Shown one piece after another: positions 48,313 to 60,173 of a stretch of DNA of 64,000 nt. Position 1 is the first letter of the stretch; every line of letters begins with the position of its first letter. The DNA comes from Calycina herbarum. Lineage: Eukaryota; Ascomycota; Leotiomycetes; Helotiales; Pezizellaceae. The notes under the pieces were generated by a model, which had not been told where the DNA came from, made no database searches, and saw only the letters and a list, made by a program, of their open reading frames with translations. The stretch is from the NCBI GenBank assembly GCA_001414485.1, contig LLEY01000109.1, positions 148,131-212,130 of the forward strand, written 5' to 3'. A program made the translations under genes and the position numbers.

Positions 48313-48957
48313 GGTCACCTACGATTAGCATTCCTGGAGTTTCCATTCCTCTTTTTTCTGACTGTAATTTCAAGGATAGATTCCAAACACAGGTATAGAG
48401 GGTCACGGTAAAAACGTCTTTTCCACAACGACAAAAAGCCAACAGATTACAACGGCTTTGGGAGACTTCTAGTTCTATAAGGGCGACCCAAGACGGTGTA
48501 GTAATCGCACTTGACATCGGTCTCTGATAGATTGATTGTAGTTGAAATCTTCTGCTCAAGTACAGTACGGTGCTTATTATTAATTGATGTGGTAAAGCCT
48601 GAGAGAGGTATTCTCAGCTGCTGCCATTCCCACTCCCCTTGTCGCCCAGAGTCGCTCTCCAAAAAGACAGCACACTCTAATTCCCTCCCTTTACGAACGA
48701 GAGTCTTACACGAAGAAGTCTTTTGCTATAAGTAAATTGAGGGTAGCAAAAGTTCTGATGACTTCTTTTGGTACAGCACTTTGTCTCCATGAATCAGCAG
48801 AGGAGGCGCAAACTCCATTACGTCCATAAAAAATTGGAATGGTGTTTCGCGAAGTCCTGGTGGTAGTTCGCCCCAAGCCGGGTTCAGGTTGTCTGGAGCA
48901 ATGAGAAGGTCAAGGTGGGAACGTGCAGGTGGTCGGATCGGATTGAAGTGGTGGGTT

Positions 48958-49158
48958 GAGGTCGCTCCTTGCCTGGCTTGTCGACACCTCTCGACCTTGC
49001 CTTGACCTCGTCGGCCCAACCTTCTCGGGTTGACCTGCCTTGGGCTCGAGGTCGCTCCTTCCATCTCTCACCTCAACCTCGACTTGACCACTTTGGTTCG
49101 GCTCGACTCGACAGCACGCGACCCATAGCGCCCAGCAGACGCCAGGTCGCTCCTTCCC
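48958..49158 (+). repeat. Three spaced copies of a GAGGTCGCTCCTTCC motif
   Basis: Near-identical 15-mers begin at 48958, 49048 and about 49143, with spacings of 90 and about 95 bp. The intervening sequence is rich in CTCGAC/GACCTC. They stand 90-290 bp before a TATA-like sequence at 49247. They may be regulatory sites or eroded tandem units. Confidence 0.6.
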
Positions 49159-49246
49159 TCTCGAGAGACCTCCCATGACTCGGCGTCGACCACCTAGACC
49201 CACTAGAGAAGCGTGAAGTCAATACACCGACCAGTCGAATTCTCTA

Positions 49247-49254
49247 GAGTATAA
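49247..49254 (+). promoter_or_regulatory. TATA-like box with downstream pyrimidine-rich start region
   Basis: agtataaaa followed by CCCCCCTCTCCCT and a CT-rich stretch, a typical fungal core-promoter layout. The first downstream ATG with a fair frame is 49392 (62 codons), which resembles nothing clear. A promoter for a non-coding RNA or for a decayed gene are both possible. Confidence 0.35.
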
Positions 49255-50603
49255 AACCCCCCTCTCCCTATCCCCATATATACGATTCCTCGCTCTCGAA
49301 AGCGCATCGCGGGGCTGCGTGCGCGATTTTGGTGTTGTCACCCAAGTAATGGTCCTCCTACCTCTCGTTTTGATTTAGCACTCTTCCAACGATGACTCTC
49401 TTTGAGCAAGATTCCCGACGATTGTTCTCCAATGTTGAATGGGTGGTTGCTGGGTGCAAAAGGCTTTCCGGGAGAGGCTGGCATTACTCAAAGCAATGTG
49501 TTTCCCACACCTCGCTCAATTTAGCAACGAAAGAAGAATGGAGGTCATACTCTTCGTTATGTTTGTCTCATTTACCATAAGCAAACAATACACGATGACA
49601 ACTTCCTTGGTTTTCTGCAAACACCACACAGCTTCTCGCTCTAATTGAAGTGACTACATCCACAGAAACTCAGATTCACTTCATTTCAACTAGAGTCCGT
49701 GAGAGACATTCTTAATTTCTGGAATTATAAAATCTGGCTGTTCTACTCTGACCATCCTCTCTCGTCATCGCAAATATTCTACTCGGAGCCATCTGCAAAT
49801 CTAGTGTCTACAACATTATCTCACTCAAATCAAATTAACAAACACTATCGTGTCGAGATGTGCGTAATAAATATGTGGTGTTACATGTACGAGACTCCTT
49901 GGTATATCGAACCCATTAAAAAGCTGCCCTAACCCACCACCCTGCGCCATACCCAGAGGCCGAGCATTCAATCAAGGTAGTCGAACAAATGTCCACTTCC
50001 AAATGGTGATATTTGTGGTGCAAAGCCGGAGGGTCAATCTCATGGAAAGAACAATAACAACAACAATAAAAGAAAGGTTGCGAAGCGCGTTTGAGAGATT
50101 GGGATCTCGAACAAAGTGGTTTAGGAGGGTCGAGTGCTCGGAAGGGGGTGGGGGTTACGGTTGTGTGTTTTCAACTGTCCGGTCATTTGTCTATATTTTG
50201 CTTGACTTGTTTCATGGCTGGTTTCAACTTCAATCTTTGGACTGGATACCCAACAAGTTTGTCAATGTCTATTGGGTTGAAGGGGTTTGGTTGAACTAAA
50301 TGTTACTTTGCCACCCACGATCATATTTCCTCCCCTACTTCATCAACGAATATAAATAGTGAGCTGTCTAATGTAATTATTCACCGTATATAAGCTTTCT
50401 ATAGATCGTCTTATGATATAGACTACCGTCTTATGATTTCAGCTATTCGTCTTATTAACACTAAGCCTTCTTCACAACTTCACACCACTGGTCATGAAAA
50501 TACCTAGTTCTCTTCAGATGCTCCCTTTCCTCCTTGACCCCCCTGAAAACCGTTTCCCCATCTCCTCGTCTAGAATCTCTCGAAGGTTTAAATTCGTGGA
50601 AAC

Positions 50604-51616
50604 CTATTCCCCGCTGGGCCCCGTAAGCGATGTGCTCAAAGCGGGCGCAACTTGAGGCCACTTTGGAGTTCCGTCACTATTGAATGCCATCTTTTGCGCC
50701 ATCGTGTACCGATTTCCATCACACTAAATTCAGTCAGCAAATATTTCTCGAAATAATTCCGGAAAATACTCACAGCACCAGCCGAGTTGGCAGTAGCATG
50801 ATAGACATTCCAAATTTCCTTGCCATCAAAACTCGTGAAGAAGCCGTTGTGACCCGTACCGTAATTCCCATTTGCTGAACTCATCACTGGCCCAGATTTC
50901 TTCCAAGCAGCAGCAAGAAGAGGACTGGTAGTTCCATCCCAGGTCAATAATCCAAGTTGATAAGATGCTGTCCAGCAATCACTCGCACTGTATGTTAGGT
51001 AGCTCTTTCCACCCGCGTAAAGAGCAGCTGGTCCCTCATTGACGGGATTTCCGACCGTTTCCCAAGAGAGAGTTGGCTTTGAGAGAACGTTGATTGCTCC
51101 AATGGTTGTAGGTGTGTTAAGTGTTGCAATACAAAGACTTTGAACACCTGAAATGCAGGACCAGACAAGGTAATTGGCACTGGTAGTTCGGAAAACAGTA
51201 GCATCGATTCCCCAATCTGAAGTGACTTGACGAGTATAGCTGAAAGCATCCCAAGGTGTCGCTCCACCGGTAAGAACGTGCACACGTTGACCGTCGAGAT
51301 TCGCTGAGTTACCCGCAGTGTAGTAGACGTACCAGATTCCGTTGATGTAATGAACTTCTGGGGCCCAAACATTGCAGCAACGACTTGCAGTCGAGGTGCT
51401 GTAGACGACTTTCTTTTCGCCGGTCTTGAGGCCGTTGAGGGTGGTGGCTCGTGTGACTTCGATGTTGGTCCAAGTTGTTGTCATCAGGTAGTAGTAGCCA
51501 CCAGTAGTTACAATAAAGGGGTCGCTTCCATTCGGGTTCTTGAGAGGATTTGTGTATGTTGCTTGAAGTGACAGACACACCAACGAGAGAAACGAGATGA
51601 TAGAGGAGAAATGCAT
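50604..51616 (-). CDS. Secreted glycoside hydrolase family 43 (arabinanase/arabinofuranosidase-like)
   Basis: Hydrolyses arabinose-containing plant polysaccharide outside the cell; exact substrate inferred, arabinan most likely. Two exons on the minus strand: 51616-50774 and 50723-50604. The intron is GTGAGT...GCTGACTGAATTTAG and the junction is in phase. The product is 320 residues. Signal peptide: residues 1-19 (MHFSSIISFLSLVCLSLQA). The three acidic residues of the five-bladed propeller fold are visible: Asp32 in NPNGSDPF, Asp138 in GIDATVF and Glu194 in NEGPAAL. WAPEVHYINGIWYVYYTA (84-101) is the usual GH43 signature. The second exon gives a C-terminus CDGNRYTMAQKMAF...GPSGE that reading through the intron would miss. 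The family is normally about 320 residues, so it is complete. A TATA-like element lies about 80 bases upstream. Confidence 0.92.
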
Positions 51617-51693
51617 GGTGGATTTTGGATTTCTCCAAAGATTTTGAAAGCTGGCGAAGAGGAATAGAGAGGAATAACTTAACTTACACCTTA

Positions 51694-51704
51694 CTACTTA
51701 TATC
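51694..51704 (-). promoter_or_regulatory. TATA-like element upstream of the GH43 gene
   Basis: GATATAAGTAG on the minus strand, about 80-90 bases before the start codon, a plausible fungal core promoter. Confidence 0.45.
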
Positions 51705-52423
51705 ATTTTCGTAAAATCGTTCTCCACTTCCTACCACTCTTGCCACTACCAGAAAATTCGGGCAAACAATTAACACATGGATATTCTGCGGGGAAAATAA
51801 AACTTTGGTAGTACCACGGTTAATGGCAAATTGGCGGGACGGAAAATAAATATGCCAGGGGCCAAGAAATTCAGTTAGATTTTGAGGCGCTCGAATCAAA
51901 TCTATCATAAACTCAAACCCTCGGATGCGCTCGAATCAAAGGTCTTCAAACCGATCTCTTGGAACCCGGGGAAATCCGGGGAACACCCGGGGAAATACAA
52001 CAGACGATGTCCTTGGCGTCGATTTCGGTTTCTATACGAGGGGTTTTCTTAGACCTTCCGAGTTGTGGGTGAGGGGAAACTACAAAAGAACGGGTCGCCA
52101 AGTTTTTTTGGTAGCCATAAGCGGGATCTGAGAATATTTCGGAGGGGTTTTGTCTTTCGTTCATATGAAGTTTGACGAAATCTAACTTTTAGAGTCGTAC
52201 AAACGCTGACTTCAATGTAAAATTCACAAAAACCCACTTTAACTGCGCCAAGGAGTCATGAATCAAAAAAAAAAGAGGATGGAATAACAGACAAATCGAT
52301 TTGGTGTAAGCACAAAAAAACTTATGTTGTTTGAACAATAGGTTTCGGGGCAACGCACAAACTCGCTAAAATCTGTATTTACGCCGTTCTCAAAGGGGGA
52401 CCGAGCAAAAAGAGGGCAAAAAA

Positions 52424-52430
52424 AACAAAA
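52424..52430 (-). terminator. Pol III T-run terminator of the 5S gene
   Basis: Read on the minus strand, the 3' end GTTGTATG is followed by TTTTG and then a run of eight T (plus-strand A-run about 52419-52430). Confidence 0.6.
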
Positions 52431-52549
52431 CATACAACAGCAGGTATTCGCTGGTGGTCACCCACCCAACTACTAATCTGCTGATCTGAGGCTTGTGTAT
52501 GGCAGAGCGGACGGGATGCCCAATTTTCCCCACTCCAGACCTACACCAG
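52431..52549 (-). rRNA. 5S rRNA gene, 5' end divergent (probable pseudogene or variant)
   Basis: On the minus strand the 3' two-thirds match fungal 5S rRNA almost perfectly. GGGCATCCCGTCCGCTCTGCC is followed by the internal control region (AGATTAGTAGTTGGGTGG, then GTGACCACCAGCGAATACC) and the 3' end CTGCTGTTGTATG. A T-run follows that fits RNA polymerase III termination. The 5' 25-35 nt do not match: the usual ACATACGACCATAGG start, which pairs with the 3' end to form helix I, is replaced by GCTGGTGTAGG-like sequence, and a few extra bases follow. The internal promoter is intact, so it may still be transcribed, but the rRNA should not fold normally. The 5' boundary is estimated from the usual 118-119 nt length. 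Confidence 0.85.
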
Positions 52550-53145
52550 CCTCAGATCGGCCAAGGCGCACGGGTTCTCGAATCCAGGATCCTGAATGAG
52601 AATCACGAATACAGGGGAACTAGAAAATACGTTTTTGTGGCCGTAGGCAACAATGTTACGTGGCTGATGCCGCTTTTGTGCTGCTGAAAACCTAGAATCG
52701 CGATTTTACAAGCAAACATCAGCCTATCATTACGCGCTCTGTTGCCATCTTTGACTGAGGTTGGTCTTATGCTAGGCTAATTACTAGAGTAATTGAAAAT
52801 AGGAACTCTGGACTTTGGACGGGGAGTCTGGTATGGGCGCCTACTGTATAATGAGCCACCATGGTAGAATTGGGTGGGTGAACCAAGGGCAAAGTTAAAG
52901 GGCACGGAGAGCCAGGCTGGAGGCGAGCTTTCATGCACAGTTTTATGAAGGAGTGGAATGTTGTTTTATGCAAGCTAAGAAAGCAAAATGAGGTGGATCA
53001 TATAATAGCCGGTTCCCCTTCTACGGCGCATTCGCTTGTAGTCGGTAAAAGCAAGTGTCCTGCAAACTCAAGTGTCCTGTACAGCCAGAATAACATCGGG
53101 AGTGGAATATCCACCAAAACCACCACTAAAATAGATAAATAATGT
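52550..53145. other. Intergenic leading into RIP block 2
   Basis: About 600 bp of unique-looking DNA with ordinary base composition. TA-rich sequence begins near 53130. No gene seen; short frames at 52767-52973 and 52933-53142 look accidental. Confidence 0.5.
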
Positions 53146-54030
53146 CTTATATTACTACTCTAATCGTCTATTCCAAAGTCTATAAAGTCTGCATTTGCCC
53201 TTATTGATTCAATTAAGGATATACTCTCTTAAGGAGACGATGGATAATTAGGAATCTCGTCCTCCCCGCTACTATCTAGGTAATCTGGGACTTCCTTACT
53301 ACTTTCAAGGTGTGATTGACCTAAAGTAAAAGACACTTCTAGCTCTTCTTCTTCTTCTTATAACTGTAGCAGAGGAATAAGATCCTAGGATTGATGTGTC
53401 TTAAGCTCGTTAATTGCTTATACTAATTCAGGATAAAAGTCTAGTAAGAGAGTACAACGCTCAAACTTATTAGGCTTCTTATCTAGCTCTCGGATACGGA
53501 CAAGGTCTTCTAGCGGAGGGAGTATATCGTCCTTCTTATATTATATAAGTCTAGCCTTGCGTGCTCTCTCGTCTTTGCGTGCCTATATACCCTTATCTAT
53601 AAGAGCTTTCCTAGCTTTATTAATAGCGGCTAAAAGCTTCTTTTCCTTCTTACGCAAGGTCTCGGTTCTCTCGTCCTTATCCCTCTTCTATATCTTCTCT
53701 CGTAACCCAGTAACGGCCGCTCCTCCTCCCTTGTGTATACTCCGTGAATTGCTCTTACGCTTAGCGTCGACGAGTAGTTTTTGCTAGAGAGCGTAATGTT
53801 GAACTGTCGTAAGATGTGCATTCTCGAGCGATATACCAACTTGCGTTATTGTCTTCTTAAATAGATTAATAGAGGGATCAGAAAATTAAGTAGGATCTCG
53901 AGAGCCTAGAGCTCGTACGGTTACAGCAGTAGTCCAGGTTTCCTCTAGACGAGTAGGAGGAAGACGAGGCAGCTCTGGATCAGTAACGTCGTCTATTATC
54001 CTTTTCTTCTTATTATATGTTGGTATAACT
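53146..54030 (-). pseudogene. C-terminal part of a transposon protein, probably a transposase
   Basis: The minus strand reads almost continuously with a few TAG/TAA stops: TYNKKKRIIDDVTDPELPRL, then SDPSINLFKKTI, HLTTVQHYAL, a Lys/Arg-rich coiled-coil stretch (LRKKEKKLLAAINKARKAL) and an acidic tail. I associate this type of tail with fungal pogo-like DDE transposases, but the DDE core is not present here, so the assignment is tentative. It is less RIP-mutated than its neighbours. Confidence 0.5.
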
Positions 54031-55415
54031 TGGTGGTCAATAGTATGATGCAAAAAGAGTATATTATCGTTCGTGTATACAGAGCAAAGTTAGCTGCTCC
54101 AACTACTTAAATAGACCTTAAGCGAGAAGGTCACGTGGAGTGCTATTCACTCTGATTATACCGACACTGGCACTTCTTCAAAACGGTGGAAGTTACTACC
54201 TAAAAATCATCAAAATCTCTTATCTCGTCTAGCCAATCATAGCCCTCTATTCCATGTTCTCGACCAATGAGAGCGTCCCATTCAGAGGTCTCATCATCCC
54301 TTATTCTGTTCTACCCACTCTATAAGCTTAATATCCAGCTTACTAGTATCGATTAGCTTTTGTAGAGCGTTACAACAATCCTTCTTAGTCATAGCATCCG
54401 CTGGATTACTCTTGCCATCGATCCACTTAATTTCGTCGATCTCTCTTAACTTATATACTTCTCGCAAGTACATGACGTTAATCATTAAGCGCTTCTCCTT
54501 AGTGGTACCTAATTTAGCTATACATTCGTAAATAGACTTCGAATCGGTATATATAACAAGCGGGACCTTGAAGCCTAAGATGCTTTCCAGGGTTAATTTA
54601 ATAGAAGCAGCAGCGTCGAATCCGGAGCTTATTACATATAGTTCTAAGGCTAAAACGCTATAAGTAACTCTTTTACACTTGGTAGAAGACTAATATAAAA
54701 TATTAGTATTATCGTCCTTGTCTATAAGTACTATAATATACCTAATTTATAATAATAAGTCCTTATTATTCGCAAAAGAGCCGTCCGTGAAAGCGTATAA
54801 TTTAAGCGAGTCCTAGTCTAGCTTAACGTATTTAAGTCCTCTTGTAGCGTTGTCGATTTACTATTGAATTCGCTTATTAAGAAGGCTAATATCGTCTTCT
54901 TACGGATCGGTTGTCTAGGCAGTATATAACAAATCAAATACTGCTTCTAGCTAGGACACTGTTGCTAAATATACTCTACAAGCACGCTAAGCAACGTATT
55001 AATCCTTAGTAGATACTATATAGGAAGTGCCTTTGGTATTAGATATCTCGGCTAGTATATCTTATACTAGATTTAAGTGCTTTACGTAATCCTAGGTAAG
55101 AGTGATAGATCCGTCGTTGTGCTTAGTAATTAGCCCTCTATTAAATTTGATTAGATAGTTAATAGTAAGCTCTTGTCTATGCTTAGATATAAATCCAGCT
55201 TTCTTAATAGCACTTTCCTCTTTAGTAGCAAAAGCGTCGTTTACAAGTATAAGAGTATCGTTAGTTTAAAGTCCTACTACTCTAAAAGGTCTATCTAATC
55301 GTTTAGTATATAAAAGACAGAGGTCGAAAGTAGATTGTTCTATTATAAGCTTCGTAGTATAGTGTTTATAGTACGTTGTAAACCAGTGGTTTCCAGCCTC
55401 TAGAATACTATATAA

Positions 55416-55699
55416 TATAATAGAACTATTAGGAATTAATCGGAATGATCGGAATTGGAATTGCCGAGTCTACGTGCTGAATAGGATACGATACGGATGT
55501 TGTTTCAGGTTTTAGAAAAGCTAGATAGCTTCTAGACTTACTATTGTCCGAACCTCTTATAAATAGCTGCCTCCTCTCTATCGAGAAAGACTAATTTAGT
55601 CTTTTCCTTCGTATTAGAGCCTAGTATTCAGATATGTTATTCTATTAAACGCACTTCTATATGCCTCTTTTATAGTAGTATCTGTTTCGTACTGTTATA
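55416..55699 (+). repeat. LTR 1 of the tandem element
   Basis: 284 bp, begins TATAATAGAACTATT and ends TACTGTTATA. It retains more CA/TG and CG than LTR 2. Confidence 0.92.
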
Positions 55700-56073
55700 T
55701 TAAAAGACTAAATTCGACTCCGCTAGAGACAGCCTATTATAATATCTTACTCGAGTATATCGGCGTACCTGCTTCGAATTCGATTCGGCCTAGATTCAGA
55801 TTAGTATATCGACAACCTTAAATAGCTAGGTAATTAGAGACTACCTAGACAGCTAGTAATACCAGGGTTTAGTATCTAAATAGTTAGCTAGTAAAATCGT
55901 AGGCGATTCCTACGTTAATAGGAGTAGACTACGCTAAGTACTCCTAAGACTCCTAATAACCCTCTCTATATAGGGATTGCTATATAAGATATAGACAGTC
56001 GACGATATATAGTCACCTAGAAGGCTCCTATATCTACCCCTTAACCCCTCCCTTTTTCGAATCGATATATAAT

Positions 56074-57270
56074 ATATTAAATTCTAAAGCTCTGCTTAAG
56101 AGCGTTAAGCAACCTACTAGAGAAGCTAGTAGACCCCCCTCTAAAAGGTCTACGAACTATACTCGTATACCTAAAAATAAAAGGTCTTAGAAAGGAAAGC
56201 AACCTACTTAAAACCCTAAAGACAACTAAGACTTTTCTAATATAGACGAGATATAAGACATAGTATAAGGCTTAGAAGAAAAACTTTAAGATAATAACGA
56301 TTAGTTTATATAGTTAGAAAGGATAATAAGCGAACTCTAACTTACCTCTACAAATCCACCCTAAATCGATCCTAAGCCTCTTTCGCCTCTAAGTACTACG
56401 TAAGACCCTTTTCGCTTAAGAGATCCTATCTCTAATACCTTCCCTCGACGACAGACCACCCCCTACCTGCTTCCGAAGACACTCTAAATCCCCTCCTACC
56501 CCGAACCGCTAAAAGCAAGATTATAGAAAGGATTAAACTCTTAAATAACAGTACCTTACCTACCTACTAATAATAGAAGATATCAGTATACGATAGACTC
56601 CTAGTAAACGCCGATTATTATAATACTATACTAACTTAAAAGACCCTTATCTAAAGAACAACTACTAGCTATGCTAGGAACTACCTTAAGCCTAGATACG
56701 AGTCTAAGTTGATTTATATTACTTTCTATAATTATTAAGATATAATTAAACTCTTAGATTTATATTTCTTAACTAGATATAAGATAGAGGATATATAGAA
56801 CGCCTTCTAAGCTTTATAGATAGATAATATTAAAGGTAAAAAAACGTTTACTAACTTTAGAGGTCGCTTTTCAAGTATAGCTATACTTAGAGAGATACTA
56901 GAGTTAGAACAGTTCTTCTATATATAGGAAAAGATTATACTATAGCTACGAAACTCAGCTACTATACTTAAGAAACGTTAGAACTATAACTTCGTTAAAA
57001 TAGTAGTAGATCTTCTAGCCCTAGATAAGGAAAGACGCTAAAACGCTAAGTTATATATAGCTAATATAACTAAGCTAGTCGGTATAACTACTTTAGTTAA
57101 AAAGACTACCTTTTAATCCTTATCTAGTATAATACTAAACCTTCTACTACCTAAATACAAATCCTTTTCTACTATTTAAAGAGAAGATAAAACCAAGTCC
57201 TTATAAAGTACCTTAAATTAGTAAGAAAACGAGGCATCTAATAATAATTATTAGTAATAACATTTAACTA
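56074..57270 (+). pseudogene. Gag-like ORF remnant, copy 1
   Basis: The start codon has mutated to ATA. The translation, broken by many stops, holds gag-like stretches such as TFTNFRGRFSSIA, FYIWEKI-type residues and LLALDKERR. It corresponds base for base to copy 2. No zinc knuckle could be read with confidence. Confidence 0.7.
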
Positions 57271-57795
57271 GCTAATACCCCTCTAACTCTCTATTTTAGT
57301 AAAGAGTCCTTACTTTCTTTTACTTTCTAGCTAGATTCTAGAAGTCTAATTTAAATTAGATATAAATTAGTTATAAATCAGATATAAATTAAAGAAGTAT
57401 ATAATCTATCTAGACGAAAGATAAGAATAAGTAACCTCTTAGCTAAGTTATTACTATCTTCTATAATATTAACTTCCAAATTCCAACTTTTCTACCTCTA
57501 ACTCCTATCTAAATCCTCTTTAATATATAGAATAATCAAGGGATTAGACTATATACTCTTTTAGTAAATACTTTACTTTAGTAGGAAATACCTAATATAA
57601 GCAACATCTATAAACAAGGCTAGCTATAACTCGTATCCTACCTTTAGCTAAATACCTTACTTAATAAACTATATTCTATACGATAATCCTTCTACTACTA
57701 ATACTTCCGCCTATAAACACTGTCTACTAATATTATACTAATACTATACTAATAATACAAAGCCTCGAGAACGAGTCTTTTTTAAGGAGAGGGGA

Positions 57796-58079
57796 TATAA
57801 TAGAACTATTAGGAATTAATTAGAATAATTAGAATTAGAATTACTAAGTCTACGTACTAAATAGGATATAATATAGATGTTATTTTAGGTTTTAGAAAAG
57901 CTAGATAGCTTCTAGACTTACTATTATCTAAACCTCTTATAAATAGCTACCTCCTCTCTATTAAGAAAGACTAATTTAGTCTTTTCCTTTATATTAAAGC
58001 TTAGTATTTAGATATATTATTCTATCGAATATACTTCTATATACCTCTTTTATAATAGTATCTATTTTATACTATTATA
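57796..58079 (+). repeat. LTR 2 (shared central LTR)
   Basis: 284 bp and collinear with LTRs 1 and 3, but visibly more transition-mutated (for example AGAATAATTAGAATTAGAAT against CGGAATGATCGGAATTGG in LTR 1). Confidence 0.92.
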
Positions 58080-58453
58080 TTAAAAGACTAAATTCGACTC
58101 CGCCGAGGACAGCCTATTATAATATCTTACTTAAGTATACTAGCATACCTACTTTGAATTCGATTTAGCCTAGATTTGGATTAGTATATCAACAACCTTA
58201 AATAGCTAGATAATCAGAGACTACCTAGACAGCTAGTAACACCGGGGTTTAGTATCTAAACAGTTAGCTAGTAAAATCGTAGGCGATTCCTACGTTAATA
58301 GAAGTAGACTACGCTAAGTACTCCTAAGACTTCTAATAACCCTCTTTATATAAGGATTACTATATAAGATATAGATAGTCGACGATATACAGTTACCTAG
58401 AAGGCTCCTACATCTACCTCTTAACCCTCCCCTTTTTCGAATTAATATATAAT

Positions 58454-59650
58454 ATGTCGAATTCTAAAGCTCTGCTTAAGAGCGTTAAGCAACCTACTAG
58501 AGAAGCTAGTAGACCCCCCTTTAAAAGGTCTATAAACCATACTCGTATACCTAAAAACAAAAGGTCCTAGAAAGGAAAGTAACCTATTTAAAACCCTAAA
58601 GATAACTAAGACTTTTCTAATATAGACAAGATATAAGATATAGTATAAGGCTTAGAAGAAAAACTTTAAGATAATAATAATTAGTTTATATAGTTAGAAA
58701 GGATAATAAGCGAACTCTAACTTACCTTTATAAATCTACTCTAAATCGATCTCGAGCCTCTTTCGCCTCTAAGTACTATATAAGACCCTTTTTACTTAAG
58801 AGATCCTGCCTCTAATACCTTCTCTCGACGACAGACTACCCTACCTACTTCCGAAGACACCTCGAATCCTCTCCTACTCTAAACCGCTAAAAGCAAGATC
58901 ATAGAAAGGATTAAACCCTTGAATAACAGTACCTTACCTACCTACTAATAATAGAAGATATTAGTATATAATAGACTCCTAGTAAACGCCGATTATTATA
59001 ATACTATACTAACTCGAAAGGCCCTTATCTAAGGAATAACTACTAGCTATGCTAGGAACTACCTTAAGCCTAGATACGAGTCTGAGTCGATTTATATTAC
59101 TTTCTACGATTATTAAGATATAATTAAACTCTTAGATTTATATTTCTTAATCGAATACGAGATAGAGGATATATAGAACGCCTTCTAGGCTTTATAAATA
59201 GATAATACTAAAGGTAAAGAAACGTTTACTAACTTTAGAGGTCGCTTTTCAAGTATAGCTATACTTAGAGAGATACTAAAGTTAGAATAGTTCTTCTATA
59301 TATAGGAAAAGATTATACTATAGCTATGAAACTTAGCTACTATACTTAAGAGACGTTAGAACTATAACTTCGTCGAAATAGTAGTAGATCTTCTAGCCCT
59401 AGATAAGGAAAGACGCTGAAATACTAAGTTATATATAGCTAATATAACTAAGCTAGTCGGTATAACCACTTTAGTTAAAAAGACTACCTTTTAATCCTTA
59501 TCTAATATAATACTAAACCTTTTACTACTTAAACATAAATCCTTTTCTACTATTTAAAGGGAAGATAAAACCAAGTTCTTATAGAGTACCCTAAATTAGT
59601 AGGAAAACAAGGCATCTAATAATAATTATTAGTAATAACATTTAACTAGT
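58454..59650 (+). pseudogene. Gag-like ORF remnant, copy 2
   Basis: Starts with a surviving ATG (MSNSKALLKSVKQPTREASR). It contains the same gag-like blocks as copy 1, including KETFTNFRGRFSSIA near 59220 and VVDLLALDKERR near 59390. TAG stops replace Gln and Trp throughout. Confidence 0.72.
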
Positions 59651-60173
59651 TAATACCTCTCTAACTCCCTATTTTAGTAAGAAGTCCTTACTTTCTTTTA
59701 CTTTCTAGCTAGATTCTAAAAGTCTAATTTAAATCAGATACAAATTAGTTATAAATCAGATATAAATTAAAGAAGTACGCTATCTATCTAGATAAAAGAC
59801 AAGAATAAGTAACCTCTTAGCTAAGTTATTACTATCTTCTATAATATTAACTTCTAAATTCTAACTTTTCCGCCTCTAACTCCTATCTAAATCCTCTCTA
59901 ATATATAAAACAATTAAGAGATTAGACTATATACTCTTTTAGTAAATACTTTACTTTAGTAGAAAACACCTAATATAAGTAATATCTATAAATAAGGCCA
60001 GCTACGACTCGTATCCTACCTTTAGCTAAACACCTTACTTAATAAACTATATTCTATACGATAATCCTTCTACTACTAATACTTCTGCCTATAGACACTA
60101 TCTACTAATATTATACCGATACTACACCGATAATACAAAGCCTTAAGAACGAGTCTTTTTTAAGAAGAGGGGA

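Larger units (their letters stand above)
46606..50603. other. Long intergenic region with several small repeats
   Basis: 4 kb with no supported complete gene. It contains the 3' side of the Zn2Cys6 gene, a 16-bp tandem repeat (48028-48090), a hairpin cluster (48210-48312), three copies of a GGTCGCTCC-type motif (48958-49158) and a TATA-like box followed by a pyrimidine-rich stretch (49247 onward). One fragment at 49439-49648 has a weak resemblance to a terpene-synthase N-terminal segment; see findings. Confidence 0.5.
51617..52430. other. Intergenic between GH43 promoter and 5S rRNA
   Basis: No gene. Includes the GH43 promoter and a small cluster of CCGGGGAA repeats at about 51964-51993. Open frames 51925-52131 plus and 51946-52164 minus are opposite-strand shadows of one another. 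Confidence 0.5.
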
